Shown here one piece after another: positions 11,534 to 21,185 of a stretch of DNA of 64,000 nt; position 1 is the first letter of the stretch; the number at the start of each line of letters is the position of its first letter. The translations under genes were made by a program, and so were the position numbers. The DNA is from Cinnamomum chago. Taxonomy: Eukaryota; Streptophyta; Magnoliopsida; Laurales; Lauraceae. The notes beneath the pieces are model-generated. The model was not told the origin of the DNA. It did no database searches and saw nothing but the letters and a program-made list of their open reading frames with translations. The stretch is taken from assembly GCA_038049695.1 (NCBI GenBank), contig CP142455.1, positions 66,288,501-66,352,500 on the forward strand, written 5' to 3'.

Positions 11534-14289
11534 GAGCCTTGTTTGGCATCTTTACTCTTTTTTTGACCGACCATTCAAAATAGAGCTATTAAAAAAGGAT
11601 CTATAAAAAAAAGATCCTAGAACAAAAAAATGTGTTTGGTAATGAACGAGTCTACTTCAAATAGACCGTTTGGTATGCCCTCTATTTACCTATTTTTAGC
11701 AGGGTTTGCCTCTTTCTAGAGGGGTATCTTCTATCATTATGTAAAAAATAAACTTATGCACATTTTTATCAAAATATGTCATCTACACACATACCATACC
11801 ATCATAATCTCTTATCATTTGAAAACTACAATCATTTTCATCAAAATATGGCATGTAACTTGTAAACAATTTAAAAATTACCACAATCAATATTTATTTT
11901 TTTATTCATTTGATTTTTTATTTTTTTTTCCTGTATATACAACAGTACATTATTACAACTTCCCATCCATGTCATATGGAGAAATTGAACTTGTTAATTC
12001 TATCATCGAAGACCAAATCTACTACACACCAACATCCATTTCCATTCCAAAACCACCAAAAAAATAAAACAAGAAAATTCATTCCACTTCATATTAATAT
12101 TCAAACATCCTTCAACAAAATAAACCCAACCCAACAAAACAGTTGGGGGAAAATGAACCCCACCTTAAAAAAAAAACACAAATTTAAAACTATCACTCCA
12201 TAGTTGAAGAAATCGTGCTCAAGTTACATATAATCTCTTCTGGTTCTTTGCTTCAAAAGTTGCTCCGGGCACTCTTATCCTGCAAATAGAAAGGAAGAAT
12301 GTCAGTAAATGACACCATTTGATTCCCTCGATTCCTCAATTTACAAATAGCAAATAATTACCAACCAATGCAAAGGTTGAGATGATTGTAACATCTTCAT
12401 CTAGTTGTCATTTGCATTTGTTCCAGTCTTGTGCTTTTGAGCTTTTTTCACACTTCATCTAACCCTTTCAAATACCTTCACAAGCATCTACAAAAACCCA
12501 ACAAACAAACACCCAACTCTTATCTCACAAACAAGAGCCTAGCTACAAACAACAACATACAACAACATTCATCTCCACAACCCACAAATATCATACACAT
12601 ATTGCTCTTGTTGTTCCTCATTGCTGAGTTATATCACTCTAGTCACTTTAATGTTTTGATATATCACTCTAGTCCCTGTTGTTCCACATTACTGAGTTCC
12701 ACTGGTTATCACATTGCTACAATGCTAGTTGCTGACTCAGGTTACCAGATTGCTTTGGTGGCAGCAGAATTTATTGTGTAGAGTTTTGGTGAACAATGTA
12801 TACTCTAATACATTTTCCAATATAGTCTTTTTGTAGTATTTATAGGTGAAGCTTTCTATCAGAGTCTATATCATTGATCCACCATAGGCTTTTACATTTT
12901 TCAGGTCAATTAACTTTATTTCTCACTTTTGCACTTGTCAATTTTGCATCTATTACTTGTGATGCAACAGCACAACTTAGGGCAGCGTGTGGTGTTGGAC
13001 ATGTAAAGGACTTAATGATGCTAACAAATCACAAATAAACGTATTATCAATATTGCCTACATGCAACAATAACAGAAGGTAAATACTTAAAAAACCTAAA
13101 CAAAAAAAAATAACTAATACCATAATTCAAATGACCAACTAATAGATCGAAACAAAATAAATACTTTAAATGCATAAATCAGAAAGAGTAACCACACAAC
13201 TGCTATAACAAGGCATTTCTATTGAAAGTTGATTACAACATACTGGCTATGACTTGGAGCAGGTTAAATCAGTTTGTGAGGACTAGATTATTTAAATCAT
13301 CATTTCCATGCTTAAATAAATTCAAATGACAAGATTACGTAAAAGGTCTGCCCTGGAATTGCAACCAACTCCAAACCAAAGAAGCACAACAATTCAGTGA
13401 CCCTCTTCAGATAAGTCCCACACCGTCCAAATCATCAGACAAAGGACTTGGTTTTGTTTATTGGGGTTTAACTCACTGCTAAAAATACCCATCCCATGCT
13501 TATCCAAGAAGAGATCTGAAACAGGATTTTTTGCCTATTGGGTTTGAACCCACAGTCAAATACACCTTGTTCATGCATATCTGACAAGGAATTTGAGGCC
13601 TCATTCTTTGGTGTTCGGCAATTTGGGATTAAACCCACCTATGCAAACACCCCAATTCAGCAATGGAGCAACAAAAGAAGGTCTCCAATTCTGATACCCA
13701 AACTCACAAACCCACATGGTAAACAAGAAAAAAAATGAGAATCTCCAATTCTGTTACTGCAGAAAGAATCCCCAATTTCTCAAAGCAAGGGTCTTCAATT
13801 CAAATAAAACAACCTTCACACAGAAAACAAAATGAAAAAAATTTCGAATTTAGTTCCACAAAGGACATTGGCACAAACCCATTTCACCAAATCTATTTAA
13901 TAGGATAACCCATGGCTTTAGAATGAATAAAATTGGAAAACAAAGTCTTTGATTTCTTGAAAATCTGAAATACAAAGAGGTAAAGAAGATTAACGTTTGA
14001 GACGGGGAGAAAGATGAAGGTAACATGATCATGCCTTGGCCAAACGAAGAGGGATGGAGGTGCGGCACGAAGAGAGAAACACAGCGGCGAGGGAACCCGA
14101 GGGTTCACATTTCAACAAAGAGAGGAGGTTGCAGGTGCTGTGATTTTGAGAGAGGAGGAGAGCAGCTAGGGTTTTCGCAGAGAAATGTCCAATGAGAGAG
14201 TCAAGAGGCTAGGTTGTGGGAGAGGATTTTCGTTGACAATAAATCACCGTCTAAGGGTAATTTTGTCTCAAAAAGTAACCTCCGCCTCT
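11534..14289. other. AT-rich non-coding flank of the MULE pair; part shared with the CACTA element
   Basis: Starts with GAGCCTTGTTTGGCATC, which is nearly the reverse complement of 27554-27571 on the other side of the MULE pair. About 11885-12130 is similar to about 47565-47760 just inside the CACTA element (shared words CCAAATCTACTACACACC / CCACATCTACTACACACC and TTCATATTAATATTCAAACA). The stretch 13850-14250 is G/A rich and looks like a minus-strand 5' UTR but gives no coding sequence I recognise. Confidence 0.55.
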
Positions 14290-14298
14290 ATTTTTTTT

Positions 14299-14342
14299 GG
14301 GGTGTGTTATTCGCACAACGAATTTAGCTTTTCCCACACAAT
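14299..14342 (+). repeat. Terminal inverted repeat, outer end of left MULE
   Basis: Begins GGGGTGTGTTATTCGCAC and continues AATTTAGCTTTTCCCACAC. It is more diverged than the other three ends, but the second half is identical. Preceded by A plus eight T at 14290-14298. Confidence 0.85.
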
Positions 14343-14591
14343 TTCTCTCCACACACATAACAAAAATTTAAAAATAACATTTTTTCTTTCCACACACAGC
14401 AGAAATCCCCATTATAGCCCTCTATCCATTTCCCTCTTTCTTCCCACACACACACACGTTTTTCATCCACAGCAGTTTGGGTTTTTCATCCGGCCGATCC
14501 ACCTTGCTTCCGCTCTCTGTCTCCGGCGTCTTTTATCTCTCCGGCATTACTCCGACATTCACAATCCTCTACACCATCTCCTCTTTCAAAG

Positions 14592-14981
14592 GTAAATCTC
14601 TATCTCCACCATTGTCATTTCATTTTTCTTCACCATTCATACTTTACCATTTTATTCATCTTAGATTACCTTTTTTTTCATGAAAACTTGTTATAGGGAT
14701 AGACTCTCATTGAATGTAAGTTTTTACAAACAATGGTGATGATTTTCCTTGCATTTGGGCTGGTTTGTACACCATCATCGCCATTATTTTTCTTAACAGA
14801 AAGCACGGTTTGTTCGGACCTGAAAGTCCGAACAAATTGGATTTGTTCGGATGTTTAGGTCCGAACAAAATGATTTTGTTCGGACTTTCAGGTCCGAACA
14901 AATGGACTTTGTTCAGACCTGAACATCCGAACAGTTTGATGCAAAAACCATAATCCTACAATGTTTGTATTTTTATTTCAG
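14592..14981 (+). other. 5' UTR intron of left PMD gene, carrying palindrome array A
   Basis: Donor CAAAG|GTAAAT at 14591/14592 and acceptor ATTTCAG|AT at 14981/14982, two bases before the PMD start codon. The intron contains palindrome array A. It is a prediction from splice consensus and from the shared layout with the transposase gene, whose first intron also carries an array. Confidence 0.65.
14811..14935. repeat. Palindrome array A, left copy (four TGTTCGG hairpins)
   Basis: Four consecutive imperfect palindromes, each about 28 bp (TTTGTTCGGAC, a short A/G-rich centre such as CTGAAA, then GTCCGAACAAA) separated by about 5 bp. The array lies 512-636 bp from the outer terminus, in the predicted 5' UTR intron of the PMD gene. 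The fourth unit has a TTCAGA variant in one arm. Open reading frames on both strands here are a by-product of the symmetry. Confidence 0.95.
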
Positions 14982-14983
14982 AT

Positions 14984-16853
14984 ATGGACCAACCGAGCTC
15001 TTCTAGGGTGCGACCTACTGCTTCTAACAGAAGGCGTCGCCACCCAGTTGTAGAAGAACCTGTTCTTCGTGAGGAGGACGTTGAAGAACAACCAGAGATG
15101 GAAGAGCAACCATCTCATGGGCCACCAGATAGGTCGTTACTGACCAGCTTTGATACACATATAGCTGGGCATATTTGGAGTGGAGAGGTGTGTTTCGTTT
15201 GTTTCATATGAACTTTGATTGATTGATTAAGTTGTGAATTTATTCGATAATGATGTATCAATTGTTGACTGCAGGATCGAGGAGCATTGAAGTGTCTAAG
15301 CCATGGTCAAAAAGTGTCATTGTGGCAATGGCAATGGAATGGGTCTGATAGGTTCAGGCGATGGATGTCCAGGTCCAGTTTGGCTCCCTTAGTGACTGCA
15401 TCATACCGCAGTGTCAATAAGATTATTGTATCGGGTTTTGTGGAAAGGTGGCAACCTGAGACTAACACCTTTCACATGCCATTTGGTGAGATGACCATCA
15501 CTTTAGATGATGTTGCATCCATCATAGGCATCCCAGTGACAGGGCGGACTGTCTCGTACAATGATAGAATGTCATATGAGGAAGCTCAAGCACTCCTTGT
15601 TGATGCACTAGGAGTAGAAGCCATAGAGGCACATGATGAGTTGATCCAGGTGCGGGGTCAATCTGTTAGATTGGAGTGGCTACGGGAAAGGTTTGGTGGA
15701 ATGTTTGACGATGATGGAGAGGAGATGGTTGACTGTGCAGTCAGAGCTTACCTTCTGTACTTACTGGGATGTACGTTGTTCACAGACAAGAGTGGCACAA
15801 GGGTGCCGATCATATATCTTACACATCTGGTGGATTTGGATAACGTACGTTCATATGCATGGGGTACTGCTGCACTGGCATATTTATACAGGCAGTTGGG
15901 GTTAGCAACGCGGCGTGAAGTTAAACAAATGGTCTGTTACCTGATTCTATTTGAAGCTTGGGTGTACGAGCACTTCGAATGTTTGGCTCCAACTCCAAAC
16001 ATTCACTATCAGCCCTCCCACCTCCGGGTCCATCGATGGGTCTCTCGTAGGGAGTCTGCGCCTTTACAGGCATTACGAGAGAGACTTGATTCCATGAGCA
16101 CTGACTTGGTAATTACGCAAAGTTTTTTACTCATTTTCTATCACATGATGTTATTATTCTGTATTATGTATTTTCATATCTTATACTTGGATTCACTATT
16201 TTCAGGTCACTTGGGACCCATATCGTGATGTTAGGCGCTTTCACCCATTCAACGAGGTTGCATACTACTATGGATGCATCAAGTGCATGGATGTTGTTGA
16301 GCCTTATCATCCGGATAGGGTGCTCAGACAGTTTGGGAGAGTACAAACTATTCCTCCACCGCCATTAGCCCCCATTCGCGCTACGCGAGGTCCGACTGCC
16401 CGTGACTACCATATCGCGTATCAATACATGAATCAAATTTGGGAGGGATGGTCTAATCACCTACTATCTGCATTGAACCGTAGTCAACCGGTAAGGCGTC
16501 TTGCAGATTGTGTTCCCGGGTATATGGATTGGTACAGACGAGTCTCATGGAGGATATTACAAAACCCAAATCATCACTCTAATTTTGCGCCCGGACCCGA
16601 CGAAACACATTCAAGCAATGCGGTGAACTATGAGCATCGTAATTCGGATGCACTATTCATTCTTCATGAAGTCATGGAAAGGGGTGAGGACCATTGGGTT
16701 GAAGATCCACGGGGACTATATACCCATGTGAATCAGGTTGCCCACGTTTTACGGGGAATGTCCATTGCCGATGCTCAACGAACCATTCGACATCCCCACA
16801 TGAGTTCACAGAGTTACACCCGTAGCAGGTCAACAAGGGGAAGGAACAACTGA
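14984..16853 (+). CDS. Plant mobile domain (PMD, aminotransferase-like) protein, TE-borne, intact
   Basis: Three coding exons, 14984-15187, 15275-16108 and 16206-16853, all in phase 0 with GT-AG introns, give 561 residues with no interruption. Residues 1-68 are acidic and Pro/Glu-rich with an RRRR basic patch. The plant mobile domain starts near residue 95, with SGFVERWQPET (ERW at 125-127) and the hallmark GEMTITLDDV (139-148) followed by IIGIPVTG. The C-terminal exon is His/Arg-rich and ends in an SRSTRGRNN tail. PMD proteins include Arabidopsis MAIN and MAIL1, which act in nuclear silencing and genome stability, and many transposon-encoded relatives. Its location inside MULE termini next to a transposase identifies it as TE cargo. 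Possible roles are anti-silencing or transposition support; neither is shown by sequence. Confidence 0.9.
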
Positions 16854-17132
16854 AATGATGAAGAAGTTTAACTAACAAAAACCAATGGTTGTAGTCATTT
16901 TTTTATTATTTTTGTAATTTGGATGGTTGTTATAAGACTTGGAACCTCTTTTAAGTTGTCTTTTATTTGGAAAGTGGTTGTACTTTATTAATTAATTCAA
17001 ATGGTATTTTGTTTACTTTACCTTTGATTTTATGTTTGGAATATGCTTGAATTGTTACAGATGTAGAACCATATATCTTCAATGAAAATCTTCGAAAGGG
17101 ACGAACTGAACATGTTTTGGGAGTTACAGTTA

Positions 17133-17283
17133 ATGTTCGGAAACACAGTGCCGAACGAAACCAGTTTGTTCGGAAACAAAGGTCCGAACCAACCCATTCT
17201 GTTCGGAAACACAGAACCGAACAAAACCATTATGTTCGGCACTGTGTTTCCGAACAGTAACTGTAACCATTCTGTTCGCATTT
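17133..17283. repeat. Palindrome array B, left copy, between the convergent 3' ends
   Basis: Palindromes share the TGTTCGG / CCGAACA arms of arrays A and C but have a different centre (AAACACAGTG in place of ACCTGAAAGT). The array lies between the end of PMD (16853) and the end of the transposase gene (17450), so it probably lies in the 3' UTRs or just beyond them. Confidence 0.95.
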
Positions 17284-17449
17284 AAAAACCTGTCTGTATT
17301 CGGCCGGCAAAACCAATGCATCCTAGTAGTTTTAAAATTTCTTCATACATCAAAGCATTCATTACTAAAATACATTCCAAACTCCATCAAATGTTTAAAA
17401 ATAGTTATTACATGCAACATATTCTCTCACATACACCATGTAGTTCTAT

Positions 17450-20400
17450 TCAATCCAAATCAATTGTCTCACATGTTGTTACATCTGGAGTTACAAGCTC
17501 TTTGAATTGTACAATCCGATCCCTGTATGGAGTCTCCCAACCATTCGCACAAGAGTGATGAAATTGTCTCCACTTATTTGCAATGGGCGGAATTGGATGA
17601 CCAAGTACTAAGAATAATTGAACAAAATGATTCTGATTAACAAAACCTATTGTTCGCTCGTTCCGAGAAGGTGCCGGCACTGGCACAGACCGCAATGGGA
17701 GGAAAGTCAGACACTGTTCTATGCTCAAGTGGTATAACACCAAATTATAACGAGACACTATGAGGTGCCCCATGTCAGACAAAGTCATCCAATAGTCCAA
17801 GCATGGGTTGTCATCATAGTATGATAATGCTTCCACCAATTCCCCAACTCTGTTCTCCACCGCATATAATTGTTTGTAGTGGTCTACATGTGCAAGCAAC
17901 TCTTGTAATAAATCTCTCCTAACTTGTCTCCATTCATCCTCGGCTAGTCCAACCAAACCAGCGATGGTTCTGAATCCACAGTTACCATCAGCTGCGACGT
18001 CCTTTACATGTCGAATGTAAGGCCTCAACCCCACGGGAAATGAGAGAACATAATTATTAATGCTCCTTGACCTCGTACGAATCGCACTAATCTTTTCTCT
18101 TCTCTTTTGTTTGCATTCTAACCGTCCTGAATTAGGAGAGTAGCTATCCTGTGCAGACGATTCCAACTCAAATGTGCTTGGATCTCGTCGGGTTGAGGTG
18201 TCAACTTTCCTACTTGGTCTACCTCTTGTTCTTGATTTTACTTCAGGTTCTATCAAATGAGTACTTTCTGGTTTTGATAGTTCTCGTATCTTCTTTAGAA
18301 GTTGCAGTTTTCTTGTGGAATCATATTCATTGAACCGTTTTTCCAGTAACTGCAAATCTGCCTTACAATCCAGGCCCATAGAAGAACTTGTTGACGGGGC
18401 AGTAGGCAATATATCAAGCTTACACCAATGCGGATGTATGCAACTTAGAGGAATAGGCCGCCCTTGACTTATATATTCAGCAATCTCATGCGCACAAGGT
18501 AATCCATGTGTGCGTCGAATAACACAACCACAAACACTGGCGTCAATTCCAACTACGTTGGCTCTCTTGGTTTCTGTTAAGATTTTCTCAAGTGCATTCT
18601 TAGAGACATTACCGCGAAGCTCTTTGTATTCGGCAGGCTTGAAATTATGTTGCACAATTGTCTTACTTTTCTCAAATGAAGCTTTGATACCGGTATGCTG
18701 CAACTCTAGCAAATTATGGATTTTAGTCCAAACCGCTTCAAAATTTCCTTGACTTGATCCCAGCTGCCTCTTAAGCTGTGCGTGTGAACTCTCAGCCCTA
18801 CATATGATTGTTAAGAGGTGAGACATAGCAATTAATAGGCATAAATCAAATAGAAGGTATTTTTTTAAAAGTACCTGTTTGAAGTAGTATTCCCAAAATG
18901 GATACTATTGTCTGTCCATGCAGAAACAAATCTCTCCTTGTAATGATCTAACCAATTATCCTTCACGTAATTGAGTGCATCAAGATACGTACTGAATTCT
19001 TGATTTAGCTTACGTAGTTGCTCACCAAACTCCTCTTCTGTTGATGAAGACACTAACATATTCCAGCTCATAATAAACCTGTCCCATTTCTCTTTAGTTT
19101 CAAACAACTTTTTGCATCTCGCCAATACGTTTCTATTAATATGCCATTTGCATAATAAATGAGTTGCACTCGGGAATACTCTGTTAATGGCGTTCATGAG
19201 TGACAGTTCTCTGTCCGTCACAATGACATCGGGAAGAATACCATCACCAATAATTTCCCGCAATACACCCAATGCCCATGCATAATTATCTTCGCGTTCT
19301 GCATGAAGGTATGCAAAGCATACAGAAAATGTCATGTCTGTAGATGTGACTCCAACAACCTCCAATAGAGGCATGCGATAACGATCGGTCTTGTAAGTAC
19401 AGTCCATTATTAAAACATGTGGAAATGCACGTAATAAATCTAAACTGCTTGGGTGCGTCCAAATCAAGTCAGTTACAGTATCGCTGTCCTCACAAGTCTT
19501 ATGTCATTCAATGTAATTATGCTCTGTTAGCTTCCCAAACAGTTGTTGCATCTGACTTCTTCCACCCCGATCATTAACTTTATATCTGTAGCGTGCATTG
19601 TATATTGTCTTCATTGTGGTTACGTTTAATTCACTTCTTTGTTTCAACGTAACCAAAATTTCTTTTGGTCTAACCATGCTCTTGGACATATCAACCAGCA
19701 ACTGAGTTTCCTCCTTTGATAATCTGCCTGCAAAAGAATGCCCCTCTAAATGTTCTGCTGCCGAATGATTGTGCACGCCACATGTGACCTCCAACATCCA
19801 ATCATCATTTGAGTCTAACTTTATGCCCTTTAATGCGAAAGGGCATCCACATTTTTTTGAACCGGTTTGTTTGACCCTTTTTCGCTTTAGGCCCTCTTCA
19901 TGCTTATATTGTCCACTTCTCTCGCATGCAAGGAGTACTCTAGGTTTGACACCTATCCGAGCAGCATTTGAAACCTTTATCACAATGACAAATCCGTTTT
20001 CCCGTCCTACACCACGAGCCCAACTGATCAACGAATCGCGAGTGTGAAATATCTACAGTAAACAATTTTAATATGAATTTAGTAACAAATATTTATAATT
20101 TGAGTAATAAATTCACAATCGGACATACCTCTTGAGTTATAAACTCACTGGTATAATCCATGACAAACTCCGATCCAACCTGACTTTCCTGCGTAGAGGC
20201 CTACAAAAAATACATAATAATATGTCAATGTTCGGTATGAAATATCCGAACATATGAAGTGTTCGGAATTTCAGGACTGAACAAAAGGCATTTGTTTGGA
20301 CATTAAAGTCTGAACAAATGCCATTTGTTCGGACTTTAATGGCCGAACAAAATCCATTTGTTCGGACTTTAATGTCTGAACAAAAGCCATATGTTCGGAC

Positions 20401-20562
20401 CTGAAAGTCCGTACATATCGAGAACCTGCAACTCGTTCCAGGTGTGTAAAAAATTAAAAAAAGAGGTAAAATAAATAAAAAACACAAACAAACAAAGGAA
20501 CTGACCTTTCCAATACTACTTTGGTTTAAAGTTACAATTTGATTGTTGTTTTCTTCCTTCAT
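17450..20562 (-). pseudogene. FAR1/MULE transposase with SWIM finger and C-terminal OTU protease; one nonsense codon
   Basis: Four exons with GT-AG introns: 20562-20506, 20200-20129, 20052-18875 and 18797-17450, totalling 884 codons. Residues 50-140 form a WRKY/GCM1-type zinc finger (C86, C111, C113, H137, H139). The MULE transposase has D260 (MDCTYKT), D323 (VTDRE) and E438 (RAESSH), the likely DDE triad. A SWIM finger follows (C525, C527, C537, H539). Then comes a linker and an OTU cysteine protease with D706-G-N-C709 and H826 (NHFVQL), i.e. a complete catalytic signature. The only disabling lesion is TGA at 19504-19506 (residue 226), where the right copy has Trp (TGG). Intron 1 holds palindrome array C. 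It is diverged by a few percent from the right-hand gene. The OTU tail could act as a deubiquitinase. Confidence 0.92.
20229..20417. repeat. Palindrome array C, left copy, inside transposase intron 1
   Basis: About five TGTTCGG...CCGAACA palindromes with centres such as ACTTTAATGT, some with point changes. The array lies 471-659 bp from the inner terminus, mirroring the 512-636 bp distance of array A from the outer terminus. Confidence 0.95.
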
Positions 20563-21185
20563 TGCACTAGAAAGTAGAGGAATGTAAGTGAAGATTAGTA
20601 GAAAAGTGGATGGAGGAAGTAGAGAGTGAGAAGTAGAAAGTAAATTGCTTGAATAGGAGAAGAAAATGGAGGAATGTGAGTGAAGATAAGTTGCCTAGGA
20701 AGGTGGAGGAAGTGAAGAATGAGATGAGTGAGAGAGGAAGAAGCTTGTGTGTGAAAAGAAAATAGGTTTTGAGTTTTTATTGGACTATGTCTATTTTGGT
20801 CATTTCATGAAGGGGCATGAATGTAATAAAAAAAAACAAGTTTCCTTGTGTGGGAAAAGCTAAATTCATTGTGCCAATAGCAAGCCCCATTTTTTTGGGG
20901 CTTGCTATTGGCACACAAAATTTAGCTTTTCCCATACAAGGAAACTTTTTTTTATTACATTCATGCCCCTTCATGAAATGACCAAAATAGACATATTCCA
21001 ACAAAAACTCAAAACCTATTTTCTTTTCACACACAAGCTGGTCTTCTTCCTCTCTCACTCATCTTCACTCACATTCCTCTATTTTCTTCTTCTATTCAAG
21101 CCATTTACATTCTACTTCTCACTCTCTACTTCCTCCATCCACTTGTCTATTAATCTTCACTTACATTCCTCTACTTTCTAGTGCA
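20563..21185. promoter_or_regulatory. Shared divergent promoter region of the two transposase genes
   Basis: The start codons of the two transposase copies lie 623 bases apart, diverging from the palindrome centre. The region holds both inner TIRs and pyrimidine-rich leader-like sequence on each side. Promoter activity is inferred from gene layout; no clear TATA box was assigned. Confidence 0.5.
20845..20940. repeat. Palindrome centre: two inner TIRs around an ATTTTTTT spacer
   Basis: The left element ends ...GTGCCAATAGCAAGCCCC at 20888. The spacer ATTTTTTT is 20889-20896. The right element begins GGGGCTTGCTATTGGCACAC at 20897. The spacer equals the octamer beside both outer ends (14290-14298 with one extra T; 27376-27383). 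This is the arrangement expected if one element inserted into the target duplication of the other. Confidence 0.95.

Larger units (their letters stand above)
14299..20888. mobile_element. MULE-type DNA transposon with PMD and transposase-OTU genes, left copy
   Basis: 6590-bp element ending in about 42-44 bp terminal inverted repeats of consensus GGGGCTTGCTATTGGCACAC followed by AAAATTTAGCTTTTCCCACAC. Its two genes converge: PMD on plus from the left end, transposase-OTU on minus from the right end. Three palindrome arrays lie at 14811-14935, 17133-17283 and 20229-20417. It is flanked by ATTTTTTT(T) at 14290-14298 and ATTTTTTT at 20889-20896, in the 8-11 bp range expected of Mutator-like target duplications. 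It is head to head with a second copy at 20897-27375. PMD is intact and the transposase has one nonsense codon, so this is the better-preserved copy. Confidence 0.93.

Noticed and set aside
14707-17321. Several short open frames on both strands over the TGTTCGG arrays (14707-14953, 17030-17321)
   Set aside because: They exist on both strands because the DNA is palindromic and repetitive. Their predicted peptides are just repeated FG/PN motifs, not genes.
14811-20417. Regularly spaced repeats resembling a CRISPR array
   Set aside because: The units are palindromes with short constant gaps rather than unique spacers, lie in plant transposon introns, and no cas genes exist here.
20137-20562. 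141-codon open frame starting at the transposase ATG as a separate small gene
   Set aside because: It is exon 1 (19 codons) read into intron 1. Splice sites at 20505/20506 and 20200/20201 restore the transposase frame, as in the right copy.
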